Shown here: positions 17,761 through 29,200 of the stretch, piece by piece
How positions within the stretch are numbered: position 1 is the stretch's first letter
How the letters are laid out: every line of letters begins with the position of its first letter
Assembly (NCBI GenBank): GCA_030949825.1
Contig: JAUZSC010000002.1
Location: 151,083-215,082 of the forward strand
Source: Sulfurimonas sp.
GTDB lineage: Bacteria > Campylobacterota > Campylobacteria > Campylobacterales > Sulfurimonadaceae
DNA: 64,000 nt
Direction of reading: 5' to 3'
Made by a program: the position numbers and the translations under genes
Notes under the pieces: generated by a model
What the model saw: only the letters and a program-made list of their open reading frames with translations
What the model was told of the DNA's origin: nothing
Databases searched by the model: none

Positions 17761-19299
17761 CTACTCCCACTCAATAGTTGCTGGCGGTTTACTTGATATA
17801 TCGTAAACAACACGATTTATTCCATCAACTTCATTAATAATTCTACGAGAAATTCTCTCTAACAAATCATGTGGAAGATGTGCAAATGTTGCAGTCATGC
17901 CATCAACTGCTTCAACAACTCTCACACAAGCTGTATTGTCATAAGTTCTATTATCGCCCATAACACCAACTGATTTTACATTCAGTAAAACTACAAATGC
18001 CTGCCATGTTTTTGCGTAGTAACCACTCGCCTTTAACTCTTCTAAAAGAATAATATCAGCATCTCTAAGAATTTCTAAATCAGGAACATTCACATCACCC
18101 ATAATTCGGATAGCTAAACCCGGTCCAGGAAATGGATGGCGATTAATCATAGATGCAGGAAGTCCAAGCTCGAGTCCAATTTTACGAACCTCATCTTTAA
18201 ATAACTCTCGAAGTGGCTCAATAAGCTCAAAGTCCATCCAGTCCGGTAATCCACCAACATTATGATGTGATTTTATAACCTCTGATGGTCCATTTACAGA
18301 GATAGACTCGATAACATCAGGATACAAAGTACCTTGCGCTAAAAACTTAATACCATCATGTTTTTTTGCTTCTTTTTCAAACTCTTCAATAAAAGCATGA
18401 CCAATGATTTTTCTTTTTTGTTCAGGGTCAGAAATGCCTTCAAGTCTTCCTAAGAAGTTATCTACAGCATCTACAGTTATTAGAGGCGTTTTGAGGTTAA
18501 TTTTGAAAACCTCTTCAACTTGTTCTCGCTCACCTTTTCTTAAAAGTCCATTGTCTACAAAAACAGGAATAAGCTGATCACCTATTGCCTCATAAAGCAT
18601 TGCGGCAACAACAGAGCTATCAACCCCTCCACTTAAACCACAAAGAACTTTTCCAGTTCCTACTTTGTTACGGATAAGTTGAATTTGTTCTTTTAGAAAA
18701 TGCTCCATCTTCCATTTCTCAGTTACTCCACAAATCTTTCTTGCAAAGTTACGAAGCATTAAGTAGCCCTCTTGCGAGTGTTGAACCTCTGGATGAAATT
18801 GCATTGCATACACACGCTTTTCTTCATTTGCGATAGCGGCATAAGGAGAGTTCGCAGATGTAGCGATTGGCGCAAAACCTTCTGGAAGTTTATCTACTTT
18901 ATCAGAATGTGACATCCATACAATTCTATCATTATCACAATCGGCTAAAAGAGGAGAAGCAGTTTCTAATTTTAACTCAGCTTTTCCATATTCATGGTGT
19001 GATGAACGGATAACGCTCCCACCAAAATCAACAGCTATTCTCTGCATTCCATAACAGATGCCAAGAACAGGAATACCCATAGCATAGACATCTTGATCGA
19101 CTTCATACGCGTCTTCATTGTATACAGATGATGGACCACCACTAAGAATAATACCCTGAGGATTTTTGGCTTTTATCTCATCTACAGATGCATGATAAGG
19201 TAAAATTTCACAGTAAACTTTATCTTCACGAAGTCTACGGGCTATAAGTTGTGTGTATTGAGAACCAAAATCTAAAACGATAATGCTGACATTTTTCAT
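17761..19299 (-). CDS. guaA: GMP synthase (glutamine-hydrolysing)
   Basis: Converts XMP to GMP. The 512-residue protein has an N-terminal class I glutamine amidotransferase with the nucleophile in GICYGMQ (near residue 83) and FHPEVQHS, and an ATP-pyrophosphatase domain with the P-loop [13 protein letters not shown] (near 225). The C-terminal dimerisation domain ends [13 protein letters not shown], the conserved family tail that reaches the active site. No frameshift or lost residue is visible. Its 3' neighbour hemD follows closely. Confidence 0.96.
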   Translation of the reverse strand: MKNVSIIVLDFGSQYTQLIARRLREDKVYCEILPYHASVDEIKAKNPQGIILSGGPSSVYNEDAYEVDQDVYAMGIPVLGICYGMQRIAVDFGGSVIRSSHHEYGKAELKLETASPLLADCDNDRIVWMSHSDKVDKLPEGFAPIATSANSPYAAIANEEKRVYAMQFHPEVQHSQEGYLMLRNFARKICGVTEKWKMEHFLKEQIQLIRNKVGTGKVLCGLSGGVDSSVVAAMLYEAIGDQLIPVFVDNGLLRKGEREQVEEVFKINLKTPLITVDAVDNFLGRLEGISDPEQKRKIIGHAFIEEFEKEAKKHDGIKFLAQGTLYPDVIESISVNGPSEVIKSHHNVGGLPDWMDFELIEPLRELFKDEVRKIGLELGLPASMINRHPFPGPGLAIRIMGDVNVPDLEILRDADIILLEELKASGYYAKTWQAFVVLLNVKSVGVMGDNRTYDNTACVRVVEAVDGMTATFAHLPHDLLERISRRIINEVDGINRVVYDISSKPPATIEWE

Positions 19300-19386
19300 G
19301 GAAGAGGCCTTTAAATAAATTATAATATATAAATGTGAAAGGATACAGTAAGTAAGATTAATTTTTGATTTTAAAAAGAGAAGACT

Positions 19387-19429
19387 ATATCTTTAGATAT
19401 TAGTTCCCAGTCTCGAAGCATGGGAACTA
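19387..19429 (-). terminator. Double hairpin after nhaD
   Basis: On the minus strand, the arms TAGTTCCCA and TGGGAACTA (9 bp, 11-base loop, 19401-19429) are followed by a second hairpin ATATCT-TT-AGATAT (19387-19400) and then a T-rich stretch. It lies between the nhaD stop and the guaA promoter region and probably ends the nadB-nhaD transcript. Confidence 0.55.
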
Positions 19430-19444
19430 GAGAAAACTAAAGAA

Positions 19445-20827
19445 CTAGTGTCCTATATGAAAAACTTGGTATTGTAGATACCAAACGCTACAAGAAACAA
19501 TATATCCAATTAAAATAGTCCAAGAGTATTTCATATGCGCACCAAAAGTATAAATACCTGGTAGTTTACCCATAACACCAACACCGGCTGCAGAACCAAA
19601 ACTAATAAGAGAACCACCAACCCCAGCAGTAAGTGTAACAAGCATCCATTGATCAAGTCCCATTGTAGGGTTTGCTTTTAGTACGGCTGACATTACTGGA
19701 ATATTATCTACTATTGCTGAGAGAAAACCAACTCCGATATTTGACCATGTTGGACCAAGAACTGATGGATCGTATACTACAGCAGCAAGAGCTAACCAAC
19801 CGATAAAGTAAAGTGCACCAACAGCTGCTAAGATACCAAAAAAGAACAAGAGTGTGTTATTCTCGATTTTTGCAAGCGCTTTATAAACTCCAAAACCTTC
19901 TCCGTGTTTCTTTTTAAGTCTGTAGTCGTACATTTTAAGTAAAGCTAAACCAAACATCATACCCCACATAGCTGGAAGATGTAAGATCTGATGACTCATT
20001 ACAGCAGAGAAAATTGTAAATATACCAAGTGCCATCACAGTTTTTGCACCATTTGCCATTACTGGTTCAATTTCTTTAGATAAATCTATTTCAGGTACTG
20101 TGTTTGGAACAAATCTTGAGAGCAAGAATGCAGTAACAAGATAACCTACAATTGCTGCGGGAAATAAAAATAAGAAATCAGTAAAAGTTCCTTTTCCTGC
20201 TGTCCATGCCATAAGTGTTGTAATATCACCAAAAGGAGACCAAGCACCACCAGCATTAGCTGCAACAACAATGTTTATAGCACCTGGAACTAAAAACTCA
20301 ATCTTTTTCTGTTCTATAGTAATAATAACAGTTGCTAAAATAAGTGCTGTTGTTAAGTTGTCCGCGATAGGAGAAAGGAAAAACGCTATAAAGCCCGTAA
20401 TCCAAAAGAGTTGCTTATATGTATAGCCCTTTGAGATTAAACTATATTTCAACTTTTCAAATACATTCATATGAATGAGCGTTTCGATATATGTCATAGC
20501 AACAAGTAAAAAGAAGAAGATACCAGCAATTTCTAAAATCAAATGGTTTGCTTCATAATGAACTAAATCCATATTTATACCATTAAGCGCATAATACACC
20601 GCAACAAGCATCATCATAAATGTACCAATCAGTAAGGCTGGTTTTGCTTTATCTATATGATACTTTTCTTCCATTGCAATAAAATAATAACCAATTACAA
20701 AAATCGCTAAGGCTGAAAAACCAACCCAAGTCATAGTTATATCTGAGTGAGCCATAGCTTCACCGCCACCCCCACTTGCCATAAGTAAGCCACTGCTTAG
20801 ACTAAGCATCATTAAAAACTTTAACAT
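19445..20827 (-). CDS. nhaD: Na+/H+ antiporter NhaD-type
   Basis: A 460-residue polytopic membrane protein of the NhaD/ArsB-like ion-transporter superfamily, exchanging Na+ (or Li+) for H+. An N-terminal hydrophobic stretch that looks like a signal (to about residue 25) is followed by about twelve spans. The FLSPIADNLTTALILATV and VVAANAGGAWSPFGDITT segments carry the polar residues of the substrate path, and FLSAIVDNIPVMSAVL is the matching motif of the second half. It overlaps nadB by seven bases. The pairing with nadB is probably only positional. Confidence 0.88.
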   Translation of the reverse strand: MLKFLMMLSLSSGLLMASGGGGEAMAHSDITMTWVGFSALAIFVIGYYFIAMEEKYHIDKAKPALLIGTFMMMLVAVYYALNGINMDLVHYEANHLILEIAGIFFFLLVAMTYIETLIHMNVFEKLKYSLISKGYTYKQLFWITGFIAFFLSPIADNLTTALILATVIITIEQKKIEFLVPGAINIVVAANAGGAWSPFGDITTLMAWTAGKGTFTDFLFLFPAAIVGYLVTAFLLSRFVPNTVPEIDLSKEIEPVMANGAKTVMALGIFTIFSAVMSHQILHLPAMWGMMFGLALLKMYDYRLKKKHGEGFGVYKALAKIENNTLLFFFGILAAVGALYFIGWLALAAVVYDPSVLGPTWSNIGVGFLSAIVDNIPVMSAVLKANPTMGLDQWMLVTLTAGVGGSLISFGSAAGVGVMGKLPGIYTFGAHMKYSWTILIGYIVSCSVWYLQYQVFHIGH

Positions 20828-22294
20828 TCTTTCTCCTGTATTATTGTATGAACTCCGATAGAGTCCTTTCTTAAAAGTGCCGATTGCACTATCTCTTTAG
20901 CCGTTAGTAAGCGAAATTTCAATAGTCTACCTATATTTTCATTTAAAAGACTATTAATTTCGTCTAAAGCATCAGTTAATCCACTTTTTGTACGTACTAT
21001 TGATACTTTTTCCCACATAATCTTACGCAATCTATTCTTCTTTTCTTTATCTTCTTTAGCGCTCATCATCTCCTTTGTCACATCAAAACTAAGTTTTTCT
21101 CTCTCGCAAGTATTATTTAAAATATTTATAACTGCTTCTTTTGCAAATACTAAACCTTCTAAAAGAGAATTTGAAGCGAGTCTATTTGCTCCATGAACTC
21201 TCGTAGATGCAACTTCACCAATGGCATAAAGGTTTTTTACACTCGGAATTCTTCCGTTAAGCTCACTCGTAATACCACCTATTGCATAATGAAAAGCTGG
21301 TGAAATAGGAATTCTATCTTCAGGAAGTTTATAGCCTAGATCTTGAAACTTTTTAAAAATATTTGGAAATCTTTGTGTAAAATAGTGGTACTCAAAGTTC
21401 TCTACATTAAGATAAATTTGAGAGCCGGTTTTTTTCACATAATCATAAATAGACTTACTTACAATATCACGCGAAGCAAGTTCACCTCGTTCATCATAAT
21501 CAAATAAAAATCGTCTTCCATCTTCATCTTCTAAAGTAGCACCCTCACCACGAAGCGCTTCTGTTAGTAACATTTTTTGAGCATTATTTGAATCTACAAA
21601 AACAGTGGGATGAAACTGCATCATTTCCATTCTTTCTAGTGCTATGTTTTTGAGGATGCAAAGACCTTGTAGGTCAGCGCTAATACATGGTGCATTTGTA
21701 TGGTAAGCATATAAAGACCCTACTCCACCACTTGCGATGATGACATCTCCTGCGTAAATATTATAGCTTTTTCTATGATCGAGCACAGTTACACCGTAAC
21801 AGATGCCATCTTGTATCAAAAGATCAACGACTCTGCTGTCTGACAATTGTGCATGGGGATTGTTTTTTAATAAAAAATGATGAAGATAACGACCCGTAGC
21901 ATCTCCACCTGCGTGAAGAATTCTTTCACACGAGTGCGCAGCTTCTCGTGTATACAGTAAGTTTCCATCTGCATCTGTATCAAACTCGAACCCACGCTGT
22001 ATAATATCGTCAATTACTTCTCTGGAATTTGCACTTAAAACATTTACAGCATCTTCACTACAAAGTCCATCACCAGCATCTAGCGTATCTTTAATATGAA
22101 AAGGAATGTCATCATTATCCACTGCTAATGCGACTCCACCTTGGGCATAAAAACTGTTACACTTGAAAGTTTCTCGTTTGTTAATAACAAGAACTTTTTT
22201 TTGTTTTTGGAAAATTCATTGCCGCGTAAAGACCTGCGACACCTGCACCGATAATAATTACATCATATTGCTTTTCTACTTCTTCTTGACGCAC
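20821..22294 (-). CDS. nadB: L-aspartate oxidase, one frameshift near the N-terminus
   Basis: Flavoenzyme that oxidises aspartate to iminoaspartate for NAD synthesis. The intact frame from 22122 lacks the FAD dinucleotide fold. That fold is present just upstream in another frame: a GTG start (22292-22294) leads through QYDVIIIGAGVAGLYAA to an 8-base T run (plus strand 22195-22202), after which VLVINKRETF and FYAQGGVA continue in the main frame. One extra base in that run restores a ~490-residue NadB of normal length. Catalytic features include HxGG-type segment LHAGGDATG and RVHGANRLASNSLLEGLVF. It overlaps a small lipoprotein gene by 19 bases and nhaD by seven. Confidence 0.88.
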
Positions 22295-22482
22295 GCTGCA
22301 CTCTCATTATTTTCTACATTTATTGTGTTGAGTTTAAATGTAACATTTTCATCACCTAAGGGTGCATCCTGCGTATAAAATGGAGATGCTTTGTATCCAC
22401 ATCCATTTAAACCTAACAAAAACATTGCTATAATAAGAATATGAAAAATATTACTAATACTGCTTATGGAATTTTTACTCAT
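22276..22482 (-). CDS. Small lipoprotein, LptM (YifL)-like
   Basis: A 68-residue protein with an N-terminal hydrophobic helix ending in a lipobox LNGC (near residues 25-28). After the lipidated Cys, GYKASPFY resembles the CGxKGPLYxP start of LptM-type small lipoproteins, which help mature the LptD translocon. The rest is short and polar. The similarity is limited to this motif, so the family call is tentative. Its 3' end overlaps the nadB start; uvrC is divergent. Confidence 0.5.
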   Translation of the reverse strand: MSKNSISSISNIFHILIIAMFLLGLNGCGYKASPFYTQDAPLGDENVTFKLNTINVENNESAACVKKK

Positions 22483-22539
22483 AGATTAAATTCTTCTTTT
22501 TTTACTCATTATACTAAAAAATATTAAAAATACTACTAC

Positions 22540-24342
22540 ATGACTTTAGAAGAAAAAATAAAACAGCTTCCATCTTCAGCTGGCATCTACCAATACTTTG
22601 ATAAAAATGACAATTTACTTTACATTGGTAAAGCAAAAAACTTATCCAGTCGAGTAAAAAGCTATTTCACATTCAGCCCCATTCTTGGTGCTAAAGCCAA
22701 TCTATCCTTACGAATAAATAAGATGATTGGACAAACAGTTTCGATGAACTACATAGTAGTTAACTCAGAACATGATGCCTTGATTTTAGAAAACTCCCTC
22801 ATTAAGCAACTTAATCCAAAATACAATATTTTGCTCCGTGATGACAAGACTTATCCTTATATTTACATCGATAATTCTCTCAAGTATCCACGCTATGAAA
22901 TAACAAGAAAGATTATAAAAAGTCCTGATATCACTTACTATGGTCCTTATTCCACAGGTGCGCGAGATATTTTGAATTCTATTTATGACATTTGCAAACT
23001 TGTTCAAAAAAAAGGATGTTTAAAGTCAAAAAAACTTTGTCTTTACCATCAAATAGATAAATGCCTTGGTCCTTGTGAACTTCCTATTTCTCAAGACAGA
23101 TACAAAGAAGAAGTAGATTTAGGTTTAGAACTTATTCAAAATAAAAAGCTGCTCATCAAAAAAATTGAAGAAAAAATGTTGTTTTATGCGGAGGAGATGC
23201 GTTTTGAAGAAGCAGGAGAGTTAAGAGATAGAATTCAAACAATATCTCGCTCTGAGATAAAAAGTGAAATTGACTTTGCAAGTAAAGAGAACTATGATAT
23301 TTTTGCCGTTTTAAACACACAAACGCGCGCTGTTGTAGTTCGAATATTTATGCGAAATGGACGAATAATCTCATCTTCACATGATTACATTCAACTTAAT
23401 GAAGGCTATGATGAGAGTGAAATTTACCAGCGGGTACTTTTAGACTTTTACAAAAATGAAAAGCCTCCTATTATCGCTCCTATTTTAGTTGCGAATGATT
23501 TTAAAGATATGGATATTATTAAAAATCATTTAAGTACTGTTTTTGAGAGAAAAGCGTCTATCGCAAAACCACAAAGAGGTGATAAAAAACATCTTATTGA
23601 TTTAGCACTATTAAATGCTAAAGAACTGCTCAAAAAAGAAATCGCGCATGATTCTAAAAAAATCATGCGTGAAATTCAAGAATTACTTGACTTACAAAGG
23701 CTTCCTTTACGCGCTGAAATCTTTGATAACTCGCATATGGCGGGTGTTGCCACAGTTGGTGCTATGGTTGTGTACGATACAAATAGGTTTGACAAAAAAT
23801 CATACAGAACCTACCATCTAGATGCTAAAGATGAATACGCCCAGATGCGAGAAACACTTACAAGAAGGGTTCAAAGTTTTTCTAAGGTTTCACCGCCCGA
23901 TATTTGGATTATTGATGGCGGAACTACGCTTTTAAAACTTGCAAAAGAGATACTAACAAGTGCCGTTGTAAACATAGATGTAATCGCAATTTCAAAAGAA
24001 AAAATTGATGCAAAAAGTCATAGAGCCAAAGGAAAAGCAAGAGACATTCTTCATACGCTCGATGAGAGTTTTTCCTTACTTCCTAGCGATAAAAGACTAC
24101 AATTTATTCAAAATCTTCGGGATGAAGCGCACCGAAGTGCTATTACTTTTCATAAAAAAACAAAAGTTAAACTCGATAAAGAATCAAAACTACTCAACCT
24201 TCATGGTATTTCTCATGCAAAAGTCATCAAACTCCTCCAGCATTTCGGAACCTTTGAAAGTTTAAAAATGCTACATTTAAGTGATATAAGTTCTGTTTTA
24301 AACGAAAAAGATGCCAAAATAATAAAAAATATCTACAAATAA
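22540..24342 (+). CDS. uvrC: Excinuclease ABC subunit C
   Basis: Makes both incisions in nucleotide-excision repair. The 600-residue protein has the GIY-YIG nuclease at the N-terminus (SSAGIYQYF ... [10 protein letters not shown], residues ~12-35) and the UVR motif for UvrB contact near 200-235 ([16 protein letters not shown]). The RNase H-like 3' incision nuclease spans ~340-530, with FDNSHMAG and WIIDGGTT holding active-site acids. The C-terminal helix-hairpin-helix is short ([17 protein letters not shown]). Length is normal. It is monocistronic as far as the sequence shows. Confidence 0.95.
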   Translation: MTLEEKIKQLPSSAGIYQYFDKNDNLLYIGKAKNLSSRVKSYFTFSPILGAKANLSLRINKMIGQTVSMNYIVVNSEHDALILENSLIKQLNPKYNILLRDDKTYPYIYIDNSLKYPRYEITRKIIKSPDITYYGPYSTGARDILNSIYDICKLVQKKGCLKSKKLCLYHQIDKCLGPCELPISQDRYKEEVDLGLELIQNKKLLIKKIEEKMLFYAEEMRFEEAGELRDRIQTISRSEIKSEIDFASKENYDIFAVLNTQTRAVVVRIFMRNGRIISSSHDYIQLNEGYDESEIYQRVLLDFYKNEKPPIIAPILVANDFKDMDIIKNHLSTVFERKASIAKPQRGDKKHLIDLALLNAKELLKKEIAHDSKKIMREIQELLDLQRLPLRAEIFDNSHMAGVATVGAMVVYDTNRFDKKSYRTYHLDAKDEYAQMRETLTRRVQSFSKVSPPDIWIIDGGTTLLKLAKEILTSAVVNIDVIAISKEKIDAKSHRAKGKARDILHTLDESFSLLPSDKRLQFIQNLRDEAHRSAITFHKKTKVKLDKESKLLNLHGISHAKVIKLLQHFGTFESLKMLHLSDISSVLNEKDAKIIKNIYK

Positions 24343-24413
24343 GTTTTATTTTTTGTAGTTTATGTTACATTAGATATATGATTATCTAGAGTATTAAAAT
24401 ATAAGGTTTTATT

Positions 24414-24827
24414 ATGAGTAATGTAACACCCATAAACGAAGAATTTCTCTTCGAAGGTAGTAGTATTATCAGCCAAACTGATTCCAAAGGTGTCATCACA
24501 TTTGCAAACAGAAAATTTGCTGAAGTCTCTGGTTATAGAGTAGATGAACTTGTTGGGCAAGAACACAATATCATAAGACATCCAGATATGCCTCGTGATG
24601 TTTTTACTAAAATGTGGAATAACATTTCAACAGGGCATACATGGAATGGACTTCTTAAAAACTTAAGAAAAGATGGTTTATACTATTGGGTTGATACAGA
24701 GATACTTCCTATAGTAGATGATAACAACAATGTTACTGGTTTTATAGCTTCAAGAAGAACAGCTTCAAGAAAAAACATCCAAGAAATGGAACTTTCTTAT
24801 CAAAAAATGAATGAATTGCAGGATTAA
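24414..24827 (+). CDS. PAS-domain signalling protein (Aer/CetB-like)
   Basis: A 137-residue single PAS protein. The core reads SQTDSKGVITFANRKF then VGQEHNIIRHPDMP, the Aer-type PAS signature that in Aer and the Campylobacter CetB proteins binds FAD. It ends with a helix (IQEMELSYQKMNELQD) suited to a coiled-coil output, and has no methyl-accepting or kinase domain of its own. It is the first gene of a four-gene phosphorelay run: four bases to the HPt protein, then the hybrid kinase and a receiver. It probably feeds redox or energy information to one of these partners. Confidence 0.8.
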   Translation: MSNVTPINEEFLFEGSSIISQTDSKGVITFANRKFAEVSGYRVDELVGQEHNIIRHPDMPRDVFTKMWNNISTGHTWNGLLKNLRKDGLYYWVDTEILPIVDDNNNVTGFIASRRTASRKNIQEMELSYQKMNELQD

Positions 24828-24830
24828 TAT

Positions 24831-26207
24831 ATGTTAGTTTTTAACCATAAAAAAGAATTTGTAGGCATAGATAAGAACGATTTAGAAGCATTAGGTTTTA
24901 GTAATCTTTCTCAGCTACAAGCAGAAGCAGATGAATTTGCTGATATGTTTGTTAAAAAACCTGGGTTTATACATAACTTTAAGCATGTCAATTGGATTGA
25001 TTTTGTTGAATGTGCAGATTCTCCACAAGGTGCAAAAGTTATCATCAATGCCAATGCTAAGAATTTTCAATGCTTTATGAGTGTCCAAACAATATACCTT
25101 ACAGATGAACCATTTTCAAAAGCATTTATTATTCATCTCAACAACATTAACGAACTTACCGATAATGAGACCGAGTATGTTGCAGTCAATTTACTAGAAC
25201 AATCGATTCCAGAGCCTATACTTCCTCCTATGGAACCAGCACCTGTCAAAGCAGAACCTATTATCAAAACTATAGAGCCTGTACTTCCTTTAGATTTGGA
25301 TTTTACTAACGAGAAAGAAGAACTTCAAAATGATGTAAAGCTCGAAGATGATTTCAAAATAGACTTAGAAGTTTCACAAGATGCTGAAGCCTTAACTGTA
25401 TATGATAATACTTACATTTTTGATCCACTTATTGCATCTAACGAGCTTGGCTTACCTGTGGACTTGATAGAAGAATTTATAGAAGACTTTATTGCCCAAG
25501 CAAAAGAATTTAAAGATGATCTTTATAATGCACTCAACGATGGAGATATTGACAACTTAAAAGCCTTATCCCATAAACTTAAAGGGGTTGCTGCTAATCT
25601 TCGAATTGAAGATGCACTAGAGAGTTTAACTATTATAAATACATCAAGTAATAATGATGAGCTCAAAACAGAATTAGACACATTTTATAAAATTGTTTCT
25701 AAATTTTCTAATGAGCCAACTGAATCTACTCAAGCAGTTGAAGTTACACCTGCAATAAGAGAAGAAGAACTCGATATATTTGCTAGCCCTCAAGAAACAG
25801 ATATAGATGACTTTGAACTTTCTTTTAAAGATGAAGAGAGACTAGAGCATATAAATATCCCCGAACTTGCAGACGATGATTTCAAGACACCTATTGTCAC
25901 TTATTCAAAAGAAAATATAGCAAACGAGATAGGCTTAGATCAAGAAACTTTTAACGAACTCTTTGAGGAATACCTTTTAGAAGCTAAAGAACTTTCAAAC
26001 TCTATAGAAACAGCTATTCAAACTGAAAATACTGCTACATGGAAGCATCTGAGTATAAAGTTAAAAAGTATGAGTGATAACATGAGGGTTGTCGACCTCA
26101 CAAAAGACTTAGAAACCTTAATAAACACGCAAGAAGCTTCTGTCGCAAAAATAGCTAATGAGCAAGTAATAGCGTGTATTAATCTACTCTCAACAAACAA
26201 GGAATAA
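24831..26207 (+). CDS. Two-HPt-domain protein with N-terminal PAS-like domain
   Basis: A 458-residue soluble protein. The N-terminus (1-110; GFSNLSQLQAEADEFADMF, PGFIHNF, WIDFV) is a PAS-like domain common in Campylobacterota signalling proteins. A Pro/Glu-rich acidic linker follows. Residues ~200-300 form an HPt four-helix domain with the phospho-acceptor in LSHKLKGVAANL. A second HPt-like domain (~365-458) reads LSIKLKSMSDNM at the same place, with Ile instead of His, so it cannot be phosphorylated. It lies two bases before the hybrid kinase and likely relays phosphate from its receiver. Confidence 0.75.
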   Translation: MLVFNHKKEFVGIDKNDLEALGFSNLSQLQAEADEFADMFVKKPGFIHNFKHVNWIDFVECADSPQGAKVIINANAKNFQCFMSVQTIYLTDEPFSKAFIIHLNNINELTDNETEYVAVNLLEQSIPEPILPPMEPAPVKAEPIIKTIEPVLPLDLDFTNEKEELQNDVKLEDDFKIDLEVSQDAEALTVYDNTYIFDPLIASNELGLPVDLIEEFIEDFIAQAKEFKDDLYNALNDGDIDNLKALSHKLKGVAANLRIEDALESLTIINTSSNNDELKTELDTFYKIVSKFSNEPTESTQAVEVTPAIREEELDIFASPQETDIDDFELSFKDEERLEHINIPELADDDFKTPIVTYSKENIANEIGLDQETFNELFEEYLLEAKELSNSIETAIQTENTATWKHLSIKLKSMSDNMRVVDLTKDLETLINTQEASVAKIANEQVIACINLLSTNKE

Positions 26208-26209
26208 AA

Positions 26210-29200
26210 ATGCAAATAGGTTTAAAAAATAGACTAAGACTTATCAGTCTCCTCCCAATCTTCGTTCTCTTTGTTCTTACGAGTTACTTTGCATATACTT
26301 CATTTATAAACTATAAAACAGCACAGCTACTTCAAGATAAACTCTCAGAGAACAAACAGCTCAATGAACTTGTTGGTAATATTTCAAGAGAACGCGGTAT
26401 GACAGTTATGTACCTTGGTAGTTCTTCTAAAAATACATTCAAGTCCTTAGAAAAACAAAGAAAAGTAGTCGATGAAAAGACTAAAACATACCTTCAAAAT
26501 ACAAAAGAAAACACAAGCCTACATGATCATTCAGCTGCCTTAGAAGCCTGTATAGCATGTAGTCATATAAATTCAATCTCTCATTCTATTGAAAAAATAA
26601 AAGCGCTTAGAAAGCTTGTAGATAAACAAAAAGCAAGTTTTAAAGATGTATATGAAAATATTTATGGTAAAGCCCAAAACAAAGCCATTGCTCTTATAGA
26701 GCAAATAACAAAGGATCAAACTGACCCTGAGATTAAATCACTTTCAGCTACATACATCTCATTTGTCAGAGCAAAAGAATCTACGGCATCTGAGAGGGAT
26801 TTGATTTCATTTACGCTTGCTCGTTCTACAAAGTTAAAAGCAGAGGAATTAAGCTTATGGATTTCACTCATTGCAAAATCTGAGCTTATTAACTACGATA
26901 CACTCGAAGATAAACAACTCGTAAGCACCTTACATAAACTTTTTGAAGATGAAGACAATAGTGAACTTTTTGAAGATATTAATGTAGAAAGAACTGATAT
27001 TATTTCTTCTACAAGTAATGGTGAGTACGAAGCAAGTCCAGGTATCTGGTTTGCTATGCTTTCTGAGAAAGAGAATATCATTGCAGACGCTCAAGAGCTT
27101 GTTTTAGAAGCAATGGATCAAAGAGCACAAAAAGTTCAAGAAGAAGTTCTCCAGATACTTATTATTTCATTGACTTTTTGGTTTATATCTATAATCTTAG
27201 CTATTTTAGGTCTTTTGCTTTCAAATGAAATCGCAAAAAATATCAAAAACCTTGAGAATGTACTCAATAGTGTTGCGCTTGATACTAAAGGTACACATGG
27301 TCATGATATTGATATTAATTTACAAACAGCCCAAGGAACGAGCGAGGCTTATAAACTCCTTGAAACCATCATCGATCAGACCCGAGAAGATAAAAAATCT
27401 GCCCAAGAAGCAAGTGAAGCAAAATCTATGTTCCTTGCAAATATGTCGCATGAAATTAGAACTCCACTTAACGGTATTGTTGGCTTTACTGAACTTTTAA
27501 AAGATACAGGTCTCCAAGAAGAACAAGCTGAATTTGTTGAAATTATTGAAAAATCATCAGAAAACCTTCTTGAAATTATCAATAATATTCTTGACCTTTC
27601 TAAAATTGAAAGCAACAAGCTTGAAATTGAAGATATTATATTTGATCCTATTGAAGAATTTGAAAGTGCGGTTGAAGTGTACGCTGTGCGTGCAAGTGAA
27701 AAACATATTAACCTTGGATGCTATATAGATCCTGAGCTAGAACAACCTATTAAAGGGGATCCAACTAAACTAAAAGAAGTTATCATTAACCTTCTTTCAA
27801 ATGCTGTTAAATTTACAAGTAGTTCGGGAAGCATTAATGTAAATATACGAAAACTTGAAACAGAAGAAGCAGGAAGAACCCGTGTAAGATTTGAAGTTCA
27901 AGATAGTGGTATTGGAGTAACGAGTGAGCAAAAAGCTAAAATTTTCGAGGCTTTTTCCCAAGCCGATACTTCTATTACTCGTAAATATGGTGGGACAGGT
28001 CTTGGACTAACAATTTCGAGTAGATTTGTTGAACTTATGGGTGGACAACTTGATTTACATAGTGAGCCAGGTCAAGGTACGACTTTCTTCTTTACTATTG
28101 ACTTTGAAGAAGTAGAAACGCTTAACGAAACACATAAAGGTAGTTTTTCAAGTCTTAATGCTTTAGTCCTTGATGATTCAAACAAGTCAAAAGCACAGTC
28201 TACTTATCTGCGTGAATACTTAGATTTCTGTGGTGTGAGTTACACTTTATTTACAGATAAAAATGAGCTTGGGCAGCTAGAATCTCAGGTTGATTATGAC
28301 TTGCTCTTTGTAGATTATGATTATTGTTCTGAGGATGACTTAGTTTCTTACTCTGCACAAAGTCAAGAATTAGTTGTACTCACAAAATCAACATACATGA
28401 AAAAGCTTGAACTCTTAAAACTCAATGCATTTAAAACACTTTACGAGCCTTTAAATTACTCTAAAATTAAGACGCTTTTAAATAACTATCATTCTCAAAA
28501 CTTTCAATCCCAGAGAAGTAAAAAAGTTAATCGTAAAAAGTTTAACGCTAGCACATCAAAATTTAATGCAAATGTTTTAATAGCAGAAGATAATATAATT
28601 AATCAAAAGCTCATTAGAAGAACCCTAGAAGAGCTAGGATTAACTATAGATATAGCAAGCAATGGTCTTGAAGCTTTTCAAAAACGAAAAGATGGGAACT
28701 ATGATTTAATGTTTATGGATATTCAAATGCCTTTTTTAGATGGGGTTGAATCAACGCAAGAAATTCTAGAATACGAAGAAGACTACAATCAACCACATGT
28801 TCCTATTGTAGCGCTAACAGCCAATGCACTCAAAGGTGATAGAGAAAGGTTTTTAGACGCAGGTTTAGATGAGTACACAACCAAACCTTTAGTAAGGGAT
28901 GAAATCATCTCTTTACTAAATCATTTTCTAGCTGATTATATAGTAGAGAATGATGCTATAGAAGAAGTGAATGCAGAGGCTCCGATCGAAGCTAAGGAAG
29001 TTCCAAAAGAAAATGAACTCGAAGAGTTAGCCATAGAAGAAGAAGTGGCTATTGAACCAATAGTAATACCTGAAACTAAAATAGAAGAACTTCCTAGCTA
29101 TAAAGCAGATATTTTACTAGCAAAGAAAAATTCTTTTGAAGCAAAACTTTTTGCACAAGTTCTTAAATCTTTAGGATATAGCTATGATATTGCAAATTCT

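Noticed and set aside
19989..20470. NhaD N-terminal region as an ArsB arsenite pump
   Set aside because: The polar motifs and signal-like N-terminus fit NhaD, and no ars genes are nearby.
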